From NCBI RefSeq assembly GCF_004770995.1, contig NZ_RQHW01000002.1, positions 124,001 to 188,000 of the forward strand: DNA of 64,000 bases. Reading direction: 5' to 3'. The translations under genes and the position numbers were made by a program. Shown here piece after piece: positions 35,761-45,210 of the stretch; position 1 is the stretch's first letter, and the number at the start of each line of letters is the position of its first letter. The notes beneath the pieces were generated by a model. That model saw only the letters and a list, made by a program, of their open reading frames with translations, made no database searches and was not told the origin of the DNA. The stretch comes from Leptospira idonii. GTDB taxonomy: Bacteria; Spirochaetota; Leptospiria; Leptospirales; Leptospiraceae.

Positions 35761-36501
35761 ATGATCGATCATGTAATCGCAATCGACGGCCCTGCCGGTT
35801 CCGGCAAAAGCACCATCGCCCGGCTCATCGCAAATAAAATCGGATATCTATACTTGGATTCGGGAGCTTTCTATAGAGGACTCACTTTGGCACTTTGGGA
35901 AACGTTCCAATCCAAAGAAGGAACTCAGGAACAATTTCCTTTTTTTGCGGAGAAGTTGGCGGATGCCTGTCTTTTAGAGAAAGAAAAACAAGAGTTCGGA
36001 TTTTCTTTATCTTCCGTTCCTTTGCGCTGCGAACTTTCTTCTCAGGGAGAAAATCGAATCTTTTTAGGAGAGAGAGACATTTCTGAAGAAATCCGTACTC
36101 CCGAAATCACAAGGCTCATCCGACACATCGCTCCTCAGAGAGCGTTCCGCGAATTCGTAAATTCCAAGATCAGAGATTTTGCCAAAACTCATAAATTGGT
36201 CATGGACGGAAGGGACATCGGGACGGAAGTCTTCCCTAAGTCCAAATTCAAATTTTTCCTCACAGCTTCCTCTGATGTTCGCGCCCAAAGAAGGTTTAAG
36301 GAATTGGAATCCAAGGGAATCAAAACCGATTTCGGGCATTTAAAGGAAGAAATCGAATCCAGGGATCTTTCGGACGAAACCAGAACCGTCGCCCCCCTCA
36401 AACAGGCTTCTGACGCAATCCGTATTGACACGAGCACCCTTGACACGGAAACTGTCCTAAATACTATCCTGTCCAAGCTTTCGCCGCCTGGACAAATCTA
36501 A
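35761..36501 (+). CDS. cmk: Cytidylate kinase
   Basis: 246 residues from the ATG at 35761. IAIDGPAGSGKSTIARLIA is the P-loop, YLDSGAFYRGLTLAL binds CMP, and LVMDGRDIGTEVFP is the NMP-binding motif. The open frame extends 22 codons into aroA, but a GGGAACGA site before this ATG and the family's usual N-terminus favour it. The pairing aroA-cmk-rpsA is common in bacteria. Confidence 0.95.
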   Translation: MIDHVIAIDGPAGSGKSTIARLIANKIGYLYLDSGAFYRGLTLALWETFQSKEGTQEQFPFFAEKLADACLLEKEKQEFGFSLSSVPLRCELSSQGENRIFLGERDISEEIRTPEITRLIRHIAPQRAFREFVNSKIRDFAKTHKLVMDGRDIGTEVFPKSKFKFFLTASSDVRAQRRFKELESKGIKTDFGHLKEEIESRDLSDETRTVAPLKQASDAIRIDTSTLDTETVLNTILSKLSPPGQI

Positions 36502-36521
36502 GTTTTGTATCCCGGTAACCA

Positions 36522-38225
36522 TTGAATTCAACCAACCCATCTTCCTCCCCCAAAAACGAGACCACTTCCTTCGGAGAACTCCTAGAAAAGTGGGAATCAC
36601 AGTCGCAAGCGCAAGAACAAGAAAATTCAGCAGGGAAAGGACTGCTCATTGAAGGCACCGTCGTAGACGTAATCGGAGACACAGTTTTCCTAGACATCGG
36701 TGAAAAACTAGAAGCGCGCGTTCCGCGTGAAGATTTTTCTGAAACCCCGAAAAGAGGGGAACGTGTCAGTGCCATTGTTAAGAAGCGCGTCGACGGATAT
36801 TGTGTACTCTCGAAAAAGGAAGCGGATCAAAGAGTCGGTTGGGAAACCATCAAAGATGCAAGCGTAAACGGTTATCCTCTTTCCGGAAAAATCGTAAGCG
36901 AAGTTAAGAACAAAGGTTATCTGGTAGAAAGCGAAGGCATTCAACTTTTCCTTCCTGCATCTCATGTAGGAGTTCGTTTCAAAGAAGCGACGGAAGGCGG
37001 AAAAGAGTTCCAAGTTAAAATCATCGAACTCAATGAAAAAACCAAAACGGGTGTTGTATCTCGTAAAACTCTTCTCGATGAAATCAACGGCGAAAAATGG
37101 GAAGAGCTTCTTGGAAAAGTAAAAGTAGGGGATAAAGTTCAAGGTAAAGTCGTTAAGATTGCCAACTTTGGAGTTTTCTTGTCCGTTCACGAAGTAGTGG
37201 GACTTTTACGTCAAAACGATATTTCTTATAAAAAATTCGCTCCTTTCAAACAATACTTCCAAATCGGTGCCGATGTGGATGTGATCGTTCTGGAAGTAGA
37301 CAAAGAGAACAACAAACTCTCTTTGGGCATCAAACAGTTGTATGAAGATCCTTGGATCTGGGCTAAGAAAGAATTGGAAAAAGGTATGGTGGTGCGTGGA
37401 ATCGTTACTTCCATGACGAACTTCGGTGCTTTCGTAGAACTCAAAGAAGGTCTTGAAGGTCTCATCCATACCACTGAACTTTCTTGGGCGAAAAAACCGC
37501 CTCATCCGAAAGATGTATTGAAAAAAGGCCAAGAAGTAGATTCCGAAATTTTGGACATCGACTTTGAAGCACGCCGTCTTTCCCTCGGTCTCAAACAATT
37601 ACTTCCTAACCCTTGGGAAGCTCTTTCTTCTAACGTCCGTGCAGGAAACGTATTGGAAGGAAAAGTCACTGGAATCACTAAATACGGTGCTTTCGTAGAA
37701 GTTGAGAACGGAATCGAAGGTCTCATTCACATATCCGACATTACATGGGATGAAAAAGAAAAGAACCCTCTTTCTCTTTTGAAAAAAGGTTCTTCCATCC
37801 AATACAAAATCCTAGATGTAAACTTGGATGCACAAAGAATCAGCTGCGGTTTGAAACAACTCAGCGAACATCCTTACGAAGCTCTTCGCAAAAAATATCC
37901 GCCGGGTACTCTTGTAGAAGGAAGAGTGAAATCCATCGTAAGTTTCGGTGTGTTCGTAGAAGTAGAACCTGGTTTCGAAGGTCTAGTTCATATCTCCGAA
38001 ATTCCTGACGGTAGAAATATCAAGTTGGAAGATCTTTACAAAGTGGGCGAACAAGTTCGCACAGTTGTAGTGAAAATCGAGCCAAATAACAAAAAAATCT
38101 CTCTCTCTATCAAAGACTTCGATAAGGCTGTGGAAAGAGAAGAGATGGCGAAATATATGAAAGAAGATAACACTCCTTCTCGTGAGTCTATCGGATCTTT
38201 CATGAACTTGAATAACAACCGTTAA
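36522..38225 (+). CDS. rpsA: 30S ribosomal protein S1
   Basis: 567 residues with six S1 (OB-fold) repeats, beginning near residues 45, 115, 205, 290, 375 and 460. The last four are the most alike (V-x-G-x-V-x-x-I-x-x-F-G-x-F-V-E-V). It captures mRNA on the 30S subunit. The start is a TTG at 36522 with no strong Shine-Dalgarno, which is common for S1, whose own synthesis is often autoregulated. A low-complexity S/E/Q-rich leader precedes the first repeat. Confidence 0.95.
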   Translation: MNSTNPSSSPKNETTSFGELLEKWESQSQAQEQENSAGKGLLIEGTVVDVIGDTVFLDIGEKLEARVPREDFSETPKRGERVSAIVKKRVDGYCVLSKKEADQRVGWETIKDASVNGYPLSGKIVSEVKNKGYLVESEGIQLFLPASHVGVRFKEATEGGKEFQVKIIELNEKTKTGVVSRKTLLDEINGEKWEELLGKVKVGDKVQGKVVKIANFGVFLSVHEVVGLLRQNDISYKKFAPFKQYFQIGADVDVIVLEVDKENNKLSLGIKQLYEDPWIWAKKELEKGMVVRGIVTSMTNFGAFVELKEGLEGLIHTTELSWAKKPPHPKDVLKKGQEVDSEILDIDFEARRLSLGLKQLLPNPWEALSSNVRAGNVLEGKVTGITKYGAFVEVENGIEGLIHISDITWDEKEKNPLSLLKKGSSIQYKILDVNLDAQRISCGLKQLSEHPYEALRKKYPPGTLVEGRVKSIVSFGVFVEVEPGFEGLVHISEIPDGRNIKLEDLYKVGEQVRTVVVKIEPNNKKISLSIKDFDKAVEREEMAKYMKEDNTPSRESIGSFMNLNNNR

Positions 38226-38230
38226 TCCTT

Positions 38231-38992
38231 ATGGATAAGTTTGTAAAAAAGAACCTCATCGATAAGAAGAAAGAAGAAACGCGAATTCAGGTAGATGAAT
38301 TTGCGGACTTCGAAGGCTCCAAATCGGAGCTTTACTTCTTAAAGTTTTCCCGTTTTTTGGGACGAAATCGTAAAAACGTTTTCATTGGTATTTGTGTCAC
38401 AGTGGTTTTGTTAGCTTCTGTGATCGGATACTTCGAATACGCAGACCACAGATTCCAAAAGGAAACGGTTCTTCTTGAAGAACTTCAAGTAAAAGCCAGA
38501 AAATCAAATGCAAGCGTAGACGACCAAATCAAAGGTTTGGAATCTTTTCTGAAAGAACAAAGTTCCGGCAATATGGAACTTCGTGTTTGGAAAGATCTTT
38601 CTCGTTTGTATGCAGAAAAAGGCGATTTCGGAAAAGCTGCCGAGTTTTTGGAAAAAGCGGGAATCAAAATCGATTCTCCTGCTGAAGTTAAAGCATATTA
38701 CTTCTACATCGCCGGCAATTACAGAGACCAACAATCCGATTCTGCAAAAGCATTAGAAAATTATAAAGTAGCTTCTACCATCATCGAAAAAAGCGCAGAA
38801 CTTTCTAATTTCAAAGCTTGGGCCTTCTATCAAACGGGAAGACTTCAATTCCAAACGGGAGATAAGGCAGGGGCTAAACTTTCTTTGGAGAAAGTTTTGA
38901 AATTGGAAAACACAACTGCTACCGGTGCGGATTCATTGGATGAAGTGAAACTTCTTTCCAGCTATCTACTTCTGAAAATCGGGAAATCGTAA
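38231..38992 (+). CDS. Membrane-anchored TPR protein (YfgM-like layout)
   Basis: 253 residues. A ~45-residue basic cytoplasmic N-terminus is followed by one transmembrane helix (about 47-68, [19 protein letters not shown]) and then TPR-like helices to the end. This is the plan of YfgM/ancillary SecYEG translocon proteins: one anchor with TPRs on the periplasmic side. The family assignment is only by architecture. It lies 5 bp after rpsA and 2 bp before hisG. Confidence 0.65.
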   Translation: MDKFVKKNLIDKKKEETRIQVDEFADFEGSKSELYFLKFSRFLGRNRKNVFIGICVTVVLLASVIGYFEYADHRFQKETVLLEELQVKARKSNASVDDQIKGLESFLKEQSSGNMELRVWKDLSRLYAEKGDFGKAAEFLEKAGIKIDSPAEVKAYYFYIAGNYRDQQSDSAKALENYKVASTIIEKSAELSNFKAWAFYQTGRLQFQTGDKAGAKLSLEKVLKLENTTATGADSLDEVKLLSSYLLLKIGKS

Positions 38993-38994
38993 AT

Positions 38995-39609
38995 ATGCTG
39001 ACCCTCGCTCTTCCAAAGGGAAGGCTTGCGGAGGAAAGCGCCCAGATCTTAAAAGACAAGGGATGGTTGTCATCCCTTCCTCCTTCCGACTCCAAAGAGC
39101 TCACCTTTGTTTCCTCTGACAAAAGACTTCGACTTTTGTTTGTTCGCTCCCAAGACGTATGCACTTATGTGGAAGAATGTTCCGCCGATGCAGGAATTGT
39201 AGGATGGGACATAATTAAAGAAGGAAAATACGATTTAATCTCTCCTGTAGACTTAAAGATAGGAGAATGCCGTCTTTCTCTTGCTAGTTTCCCCGATTTC
39301 GACCTATTTGCCAAAAGATCTAAGGTAAGAGTTGCCACAAAATACCCCGAACTCACAAAAGAGTATTTTTTCTCAAAAGGAATTTCCTGTGAGGTGATCA
39401 AACTCTATGGTTCCATCGAATTGGCACCTATCGTAGGGCTTTCCGACTGCATCGTGGATCTAGTTTCTACGGGAGGAACATTGAAGGCAAACGGTCTGAA
39501 GGAAATCGAGTCCATCCTGCACAGCACTGCGAGACTTGTCTGCAATCGATCCGCATTTTATGCCAAACAAAATGAACTGCGATCTTTAATTGAGAGCCTA
39601 GAAAATTAA
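38995..39609 (+). CDS. hisG: ATP phosphoribosyltransferase, short form
   Basis: 204 residues. [23 protein letters not shown] and [18 protein letters not shown] identify HisG. The C-terminal regulatory domain of the long form (~300 residues) is missing, so it should be the HisG-S type that needs a HisZ partner encoded elsewhere. It catalyses the first step of histidine synthesis. Confidence 0.93.
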   Translation: MLTLALPKGRLAEESAQILKDKGWLSSLPPSDSKELTFVSSDKRLRLLFVRSQDVCTYVEECSADAGIVGWDIIKEGKYDLISPVDLKIGECRLSLASFPDFDLFAKRSKVRVATKYPELTKEYFFSKGISCEVIKLYGSIELAPIVGLSDCIVDLVSTGGTLKANGLKEIESILHSTARLVCNRSAFYAKQNELRSLIESLEN

Positions 39610-39678
39610 ATAGATTGTTTTTCGACAGCTTCCCCAAACCATAGTAAAAACTTAGTAATTTTTCCATAGAGGATAGCC

Positions 39679-39879
39679 ATGGCAGTCCCAAAGAGACGCA
39701 AATCGAAATCAAAAGTTAGAACCAAAAGGGCGCATCATGCCATTGGTAAACCTAACTTGAACCCTTGTTCCAACTGTGGTTCTTATATTCTTTCCCACCG
39801 TGTGTGCCCTTATTGCGGTTTCTACAAAGGCGCACTCGTAGTTGCACAGAAAGTAAAAAAGACTGCTGAAGAAAACTAA
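39679..39879 (+). CDS. rpmF: 50S ribosomal protein L32
   Basis: 66 residues. [21 protein letters not shown] is the basic L32 N-terminus, followed by a four-cysteine zinc ribbon (PCSNCG and VCPYCG). A GAGGA lies 8 nt before the ATG. Its pairing with plsX and fab genes is widespread and links ribosome and membrane synthesis. Confidence 0.96.
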   Translation: MAVPKRRKSKSKVRTKRAHHAIGKPNLNPCSNCGSYILSHRVCPYCGFYKGALVVAQKVKKTAEEN

Positions 39880-39884
39880 CAATT

Positions 39885-40907
39885 ATGTGGGTCGCCGTAG
39901 ACGCGATGAGCGGAGATTACGGCCCGGAGTGTATCGTTGAGGGCGCCGTCCTTGCCGTCCGGGAGCTTGGCCTATCTGTTTCTTTGGTAGGCGACGAACA
40001 AGAGTTATTAGACCTTCTTTTAAAATTCGACTATGATACTGAAAAGATCAGAGTCGTACATTCTTCCGAAATCATAGGAATGAATGATTCCCCCTCCATA
40101 GCAGTCCGTGCTATGGAAGATTCCTCGGTAGTAAAAGCGGTGAGATTGGTTGCAGAAAAAGAATGCATCGGCGTATTCTCACCGGGTAACACAGGTGCTA
40201 CGATGGCCGCAGCTCTTCTTCATATGGGTCGCCTTCCTGGTGTTTTGCGGCCCCCTATTGCCGCTCCCATCCCCAGAGAAGAGGGACCTCCCGTTTTGCT
40301 TTTGGATGCAGGTGCTAATGTGGACTGCAAGCCGGAATACTTGGCACAGTTCGCAGTGATGGGAGAAATTTATTCCAGAGAAGTTTTCGGAATTCAAAAT
40401 CCTAAAGTTGGGATTCTCTCCAACGGAGAAGAAGATAAAAAAGGAAATTCCGTTACCGTCAAAGCATTCGAAATACTCAAAAAAATCCCCTTTAATTTTA
40501 TCGGAAATGTGGAAGGCCGCGATCTTTACGGAAGCGGAAGAGATGTGGATGTAGTCGTCTGTGATGGTTATACGGGAAACATCGTCCTTAAGGCAACGGA
40601 GGGACTAGCAAAGTCCATTTTCAATGTTTTGAAAAATTCAATCCGCCAGTCCAGTTTGGCTCAGACAGGGGCTTTGCTTTTGAAGTCCACTTTCAATGCT
40701 GTGAAAAAAAGATTGGATTATGCCGAATACGGCGGAGCACTTCTTTTGGGTGTGGAAGGGATTTGTATGATCGGCCACGGATCTTCCAACGCTCTTGCAG
40801 TAAAAAATGCCGTCAGAGTCATTTCTGAGTGCGCAAAACAAAGAGTAAACGAACGTATTGCGGCAAGAATTTTAGAGTTTCGCTCAGTGATGGGCGATGT
40901 GGTTTGA
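39885..40907 (+). CDS. plsX: Phosphate acyltransferase PlsX
   Basis: 340 residues. [52 protein letters not shown] and the C-terminal [23 protein letters not shown] are PlsX hallmarks. It turns acyl-ACP into acyl-phosphate for phospholipid synthesis. It starts 5 bp after rpmF and precedes fabG. Confidence 0.96.
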   Translation: MWVAVDAMSGDYGPECIVEGAVLAVRELGLSVSLVGDEQELLDLLLKFDYDTEKIRVVHSSEIIGMNDSPSIAVRAMEDSSVVKAVRLVAEKECIGVFSPGNTGATMAAALLHMGRLPGVLRPPIAAPIPREEGPPVLLLDAGANVDCKPEYLAQFAVMGEIYSREVFGIQNPKVGILSNGEEDKKGNSVTVKAFEILKKIPFNFIGNVEGRDLYGSGRDVDVVVCDGYTGNIVLKATEGLAKSIFNVLKNSIRQSSLAQTGALLLKSTFNAVKKRLDYAEYGGALLLGVEGICMIGHGSSNALAVKNAVRVISECAKQRVNERIAARILEFRSVMGDVV

Positions 40908-40966
40908 TAGATATCGGATTTATTTTATTTTGCATAAGCGTATAAATCATTAGTTAGGAGAAAGAG

Positions 40967-41728
40967 ATGATTAATTTAACCGGAAAAACGGCAATTGTAA
41001 CGGGTGGAGCGAGAGGAATTGGTAAGGGAACTTGCTTCAAACTTGCCTCTTTGGGTGCGAATATAGTAGTTGCTGACATGAATCCAGAAACAACGCAAGC
41101 TACGGCGGAAGAGTTGAAGGCGAAAGGATACAAAGCGATCGCAGTGATCGGAAACGTTTCCGTAGAAGAAGATGCACAAAACCTAATCGCTACAGCTCAT
41201 AAAGAATTCGGTTCCGTAGACATTTTGGTGAACAATGCCGGTATCACTCGTGATACTCTTCTAATGAGAATGAAAAAAGAGCAGTGGGATGCGGTGATTG
41301 CCGTGAACCTAACTGGAACTTATCTTTGCACACAAGCAGCGATCAAAGTGATGATGAAACAAGAAAACGGTGGATCCATCATCAACCTTTCGTCTATTTC
41401 CGGAGAAAACGGTAATATCGGTCAAACAAACTATTCCGCTTCTAAAGCGGGTGTGATCGGTTTCACTAAGGCGGTCGCTTTGGAGATGGCTGCTAGAAAA
41501 GTTCGTTGCAATGCGATCGCTCCAGGTTTCATCGCAACTGAAATGACAGATGCAATCCCTGAGAACATCAAAGCGGGTATGATCTCTGCAATTCCATTGA
41601 AAAGAGCCGGTCTTCCTGAAGACATCGCAAACGGAATCGCATTCCTTGCTTCCGATGCTTCTTCTTTTATCACAGGACATGTTCTTGATATCAACGGTGG
41701 TGGTTTCCTTCCTGGTGGGGGACATTAA
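40967..41728 (+). CDS. fabG: 3-oxoacyl-[ACP] reductase
   Basis: 253 residues, short-chain dehydrogenase fold. The cofactor motif is TGGARGIGKG, with NNAGITRD, then the catalytic Ser (NLSSISG) and YSASKAGVIGFTKA (Tyr-x-x-x-Lys). The C-terminus DINGGGFLPGG fits FabG. Position behind plsX and near acpP supports a role in fatty acid elongation. AGGAG sits 7 nt before the ATG, and a strong terminator follows. Confidence 0.93.
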   Translation: MINLTGKTAIVTGGARGIGKGTCFKLASLGANIVVADMNPETTQATAEELKAKGYKAIAVIGNVSVEEDAQNLIATAHKEFGSVDILVNNAGITRDTLLMRMKKEQWDAVIAVNLTGTYLCTQAAIKVMMKQENGGSIINLSSISGENGNIGQTNYSASKAGVIGFTKAVALEMAARKVRCNAIAPGFIATEMTDAIPENIKAGMISAIPLKRAGLPEDIANGIAFLASDASSFITGHVLDINGGGFLPGGGH

Positions 41729-41751
41729 TCCTTCCAACCCCTTCTCAAATA

Positions 41752-41784
41752 AAAAAGCCCTCGTTTTCCGAGGGCTTTTTTATT
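41752..41784. terminator. Strong bidirectional terminator
   Basis: AAAAAGCCCTCG (41752-41763) pairs with CGAGGGCTTTTT (41769-41780) around TTTTC. A-run and T-run flank the stem, so it can stop both fabG (plus) and the converging lipoprotein gene (minus). Confidence 0.92.
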
Positions 41785-41826
41785 ATCTAAAGATCAAACA
41801 GATCAAACAGATCTAAGTTTTATTAC

Positions 41827-43302
41827 TTATTGTTTATAAGCTTTATCTTCTTCGATGAACTTTCTGGTCGTTGTGGCAGTCGTATCGATCTCTGCCGCTT
41901 GGATTCTGGAATTGTCCGTGTTATAAGAGAATACGGAAACTGCAGTCGTGTCCGTACGGAACGGAGAGTCAGCAGCAATTTTGTTCAATGCCGATACAGG
42001 GTGACCTGCGGATAAAGAAGTCCATTCTACTAAGGAGCCGTCGTAGAAGGCAGTAGGATATCCTAATATATTCAAGGATGCGAATCCGTTCACTTGCGCT
42101 TCGAAATTCGTGCGGCATTGGGAGACGATTGTGGTACCTGCCGTATAACCTGCATTCGCAAAAAGTGTTTTGATTTCTCCTTTGGAAAGAAACTTAAATC
42201 CGTTTGCGGAGGAACCTAGAAGGTTTGCCCAAGGGAAAGTAACGGCACCTTTGATATTTCCTTCGAAAAGCACATATTTTTTTGCCTGTCCAGTCGCATC
42301 GTTGGAAGGAGCTCCGGAAGAACCGTAAGCAGTGGTGATGTATTCTCCCGCTGCACCCCAGGAACCTGTCGCAGTTCTATTGAATTGTGCAGTAGGTCTT
42401 GCATCCACAATCAATTGTTTGGATGTGAGTCCGATCACATTGGCACTTGAATTTGATTTAGCAATCTCGATCACATTTTCTAATCCCAAGGTAAGCGCAG
42501 TATTATCCACTCGTAGATGTTTTACGGAGAATCCTCCGTTGTTGTTCGGGATTGTGGATCGAGAGTTTACGGTCAAACTTCCGCTGAAGTTTTTATAAAG
42601 GTTTCCGTTGACCAAAGCCAAATGTTTGATGTCCGCACCCCAGTATCTGAGCCAGTAAATCCCTCTTGCGATATCTTGTACTCCGCCTGCATAGGTTGCT
42701 TTGTTTCCTGCGGTATCATAATCTCCCACGGAACCGCCTGTGGAACTTCCGTTGATTAGGGTGGTTGTGGTACCTACCGCAAACACTACCAAATCCGTAT
42801 TTAGATTGATTCCAAATGCTTTCAACCATTCGTCCACATACGCACCGTTGGCTTGGTAACGTACTGAATTTTTCACAAGACCGGTGTCTCTCGTTTGGTT
42901 AAATCGGAAGTTTGTGGTACCTCCTGTTTGGTAATCATCCAAAAGATATACATACACTCCGTTCGCTTCATTTGCTTTGACGTATGCGTTTTTGGCACCT
43001 GAATCATAACGGTTGGCAGCATCCGTTTGCAGGATGATCAATTTTCCAGAGATATGGGAAGGTTTATTCGCAGGCCAGTTGCTGACCCAAGATTCCAATT
43101 TGGAAGATTCAATGAGTCCCCAATCGTTTTTTGCATAATCGTCATTGGACTCGTTTACTAGTTCAGAGACAGTGTTGACTTTGATTTGGTTGGCTAGAAA
43201 AAGAAGAGCCGCAAGAAGAGGCGTATTGTCGTCTTTCTCCTTTTTGCAATTTCCTACAGCGAAAAATGCTATGATGAAAAGTAAGATCGGTATTTTTTTC
43301 AT
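41827..43302 (-). CDS. Rhodanese-like sulfurtransferase lipoprotein
   Basis: 491 residues. A signal peptide ends in FAVGNC (Cys19). Two rhodanese-type halves follow: an N-terminal one (KLIILQTDAANRYDSG, then WLKAFGINLNTDLVVFA) and a C-terminal one with active-site-like C-R-T-N-F-E-A near residue 395, then LGYPTAFYDGSLVEWTSL, the usual W-S/T rhodanese end. The insert between them is large and rich in Ser/Thr/Asn. An envelope-anchored thiosulfate or sulfane-sulfur transferase is likely. Donor and acceptor are unknown. Confidence 0.75.
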   Translation of the reverse strand: MKKIPILLFIIAFFAVGNCKKEKDDNTPLLAALLFLANQIKVNTVSELVNESNDDYAKNDWGLIESSKLESWVSNWPANKPSHISGKLIILQTDAANRYDSGAKNAYVKANEANGVYVYLLDDYQTGGTTNFRFNQTRDTGLVKNSVRYQANGAYVDEWLKAFGINLNTDLVVFAVGTTTTLINGSSTGGSVGDYDTAGNKATYAGGVQDIARGIYWLRYWGADIKHLALVNGNLYKNFSGSLTVNSRSTIPNNNGGFSVKHLRVDNTALTLGLENVIEIAKSNSSANVIGLTSKQLIVDARPTAQFNRTATGSWGAAGEYITTAYGSSGAPSNDATGQAKKYVLFEGNIKGAVTFPWANLLGSSANGFKFLSKGEIKTLFANAGYTAGTTIVSQCRTNFEAQVNGFASLNILGYPTAFYDGSLVEWTSLSAGHPVSALNKIAADSPFRTDTTAVSVFSYNTDNSRIQAAEIDTTATTTRKFIEEDKAYKQ

Positions 43303-43368
43303 GATCGTAACTCCTTCTGGTTTTTATCCTCACGTTTTTTTAAAAAACTTGAGGAAGGGGGAGATATA

Positions 43369-43450
43369 TCAATATTATATTCACTATATTGAACAAAAAA
43401 TCCACTAATACGGACAAGCGATTCTAGGTTTTGCTTAAAATATTGAACAA
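43369..43450. promoter_or_regulatory. AT-rich repeated half-sites in the rhodanese gene leader
   Basis: TCAATAT (43369-43375) faces ATATTGA (43386-43392), and ATATTGAACAA occurs twice as a direct repeat, at 43386-43396 and 43440-43450, with starts 54 bp apart (about five helical turns). They could be operator sites for the leftward rhodanese gene. The rest of the 402-bp gap 43303-43704 shows no gene. Confidence 0.4.
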
Positions 43451-43621
43451 TACCTTAGATTGGTTCAAGAAAGGGAGCACACTCCCGGTTTCTAACTCCA
43501 CAGTTGCTGTATTTCGAATGCATCTAATGGAAATTATGTGATGGCGAAATTGAGGCAAAGGTTTCAAATAGAAAATAATCTATTTAGGCTTGCCAAAAAT
43601 CTCGACAATTTCATTTTTAAA

Positions 43622-43691
43622 AAACGCTAGGCGTTTCTTTACGCCCATCGGAAAACGATTTAACAATTTTGCCCCACTGTTTTAGCAGTGG
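43622..43691 (+). promoter_or_regulatory. Two small hairpins in the acpP leader
   Basis: AAACGC-TAG-GCGTTT (43622-43636) and CCACTG-N6-CAGTGG (43674-43691) are perfect 6-bp stems. The second ends 3 nt before the GGAGGA ribosome site of acpP, so it could help set translation or mRNA stability. Confidence 0.4.
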
Positions 43692-43704
43692 CCTGGAGGA
43701 TAAT

Positions 43705-43950
43705 ATGGCAGATCTCGATAAAATTAAGTCAATCATCGTAGAACAACTAGGTGTTGATATCTCAGAAGTTCATGAAAAGGCACACTTCATTGATGACCTC
43801 GGTGCTGACTCTCTTGATACAGTTGAGCTAGTTATGGCTCTTGAAGAAGAGTTCGGAGTCGAAATCTCTGACGAATTGGCAGAAAAAATTCAAACTGTTG
43901 GGGATGTAACTAAATACATCGACGAACTCAGCAACAAAGATAAAAAGTAG
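43705..43950 (+). CDS. acpP: Acyl carrier protein
   Basis: 81 residues, acidic. The phosphopantetheine site is in [21 protein letters not shown] (Ser of the D-S-L motif). GGAGGA lies 6 nt before the ATG at 43705, which rules out the longer frame opening at 43669. It carries growing fatty acyl chains. An intrinsic terminator follows, though rnc comes immediately after. Confidence 0.97.
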   Translation: MADLDKIKSIIVEQLGVDISEVHEKAHFIDDLGADSLDTVELVMALEEEFGVEISDELAEKIQTVGDVTKYIDELSNKDKK

Positions 43951-43967
43951 GCTAATATACATCAAAA

Positions 43968-44002
43968 CCGGGTTCTCTCTCGGGAGAACCCGGATATTTT
44001 TT
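43968..44002 (+). terminator. Intrinsic terminator between acpP and rnc
   Basis: CCGGGTTCTC (43968-43977) pairs with GAGAACCCGG (43984-43993) around a 6-nt loop, then ATATTTTTT. It should give abundant monocistronic acpP mRNA with partial read-through into rnc. Confidence 0.92.
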
Positions 44003-44005
44003 CCT

Positions 44006-44749
44006 TTGCGACCCAAACCCTCCTCATCAGATCCAATTTCCTGGCAAACCTCTGGCAGGCTTGAGGAACTCAAACAAATCCAATCCAATACAAAAACTAA
44101 ATTCAAAGATCTGCGTCTTCTCCACCAAGCATTTGTTCATCGGTCTTTTGCCAACGAACTGGATGCTAAATCTCAAATCGACAACGAAAGATTGGAGTTT
44201 TTAGGAGATTCCGTATTGGGAATCCTTGCTGCGGAATATTTATATTTATCTCTTCCTTCCGGAAAAGAAGGAAAACTTGCCAAATTAAAAAGTAAAATCG
44301 TATCTACTCCCGCCATTGCAGCCATTGCCAGAAAATACGAATTCAATCGATATCTGCTTTTGGGAAAAGGGGAGAAAGAAAAAGGGGAATCGAATCACAA
44401 TCTTCAGGCGGATTGTTTCGAAGCGTTTTTAGGAGCATTGTTTCTAGACCAAGGATTGGAAGAATGCAGACGTTTTCTAAAGACCAATTTCAAAAGAATG
44501 GATCAGTTATTGGAAGATGTTGAAGAAACCAAGGATTATAAAACCATTCTTCAGGAATACTGCCAGAAAAAATGGAAAACCATTCCCGTATATGAAGTAT
44601 TAGGTGAAGAAGGCCCCGATCATCAAAAATCGTTTTTGATTTCAGTCGCCTATGGCGATAAGTTTAAAACCAAAGGAGAAGGCAAAAATAAAAGGACTGC
44701 GGAACAATTGGCAGCAAAACTTGCTTTGCTCAAACTAGGACTATTATGA
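44006..44749 (+). CDS. rnc: Ribonuclease III
   Basis: 247 residues. NERLEFLGDSVLGILAAEYL is the catalytic signature, with ADCFEAFLGALFLDQG holding the second acidic pair. A double-stranded-RNA-binding domain fills the C-terminus (DYKTILQEYCQKKW to GKNKRTAEQLAAKLAL). No ATG or GTG fits the N-terminus. The TTG at 44006 is the only sensible start and sits 4 nt after the T-run of the acpP terminator, with no ribosome site of its own. RNase III processes rRNA and duplex RNA. Confidence 0.93.
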   Translation: MRPKPSSSDPISWQTSGRLEELKQIQSNTKTKFKDLRLLHQAFVHRSFANELDAKSQIDNERLEFLGDSVLGILAAEYLYLSLPSGKEGKLAKLKSKIVSTPAIAAIARKYEFNRYLLLGKGEKEKGESNHNLQADCFEAFLGALFLDQGLEECRRFLKTNFKRMDQLLEDVEETKDYKTILQEYCQKKWKTIPVYEVLGEEGPDHQKSFLISVAYGDKFKTKGEGKNKRTAEQLAAKLALLKLGLL

Positions 44750-45210
44750 TCGATTTTATCTTTAAAAAACAAGGACTCAGGGTCAGAGTCGCAGCACTCA
44801 TTCAAAACAATAAAGGCAAAATTTTACTGATCCAACAGCACAAAAAAGGGCACGGTTATTGGCTTCTTCCGGGAGGAGGAATCGAATTCGGAGAATCCGC
44901 AGAGGAAGCCTTAAAAAGAGAATTGAAAGAAGAATTGAATTTCGATGTGGTATCTTCCTCATTTCTTCTTTTGAACGAATCCATCGACCCTCAGAAAAAA
45001 AGACATTTGATCCAGTTAGTATTTTCTGTAAAAGTAAAGGATCAAGTTCCTACGATCGATCCGAAAGAAAAAGCGATTTCCGGATTCGGTTATTTCACTG
45101 AATCGGAGATTCAAAAATTGGACTTGCGGCCCGATATCAAAGAATACTTCAAAAAAAAGAAGAGAACTCTCTCGACTTATATCCCCAGTAAATGGGTAAT
45201 TGAATCATGA
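44746..45210 (+). CDS. Nudix hydrolase
   Basis: 154 residues. The Nudix box reads G-x5-E-x7-R-E-L-x-E-E-L-N: GGIEFGESAEEALKRELKEE, with Asn where Gly is usual near the end. RVRVAALIQNNKGKILLIQQ is the usual first strand pair. It should hydrolyse a nucleoside diphosphate-linked compound, substrate unknown. It overlaps rnc (ATGA) and aroB, so it is part of one operon. Confidence 0.88.
   Translation: MIDFIFKKQGLRVRVAALIQNNKGKILLIQQHKKGHGYWLLPGGGIEFGESAEEALKRELKEELNFDVVSSSFLLLNESIDPQKKRHLIQLVFSVKVKDQVPTIDPKEKAISGFGYFTESEIQKLDLRPDIKEYFKKKKRTLSTYIPSKWVIES

Noticed and set aside
43669..43704. Upstream start for acpP
   Set aside because: It would translate the ribosome site and hairpin. GGAGGA clearly serves the ATG at 43705.
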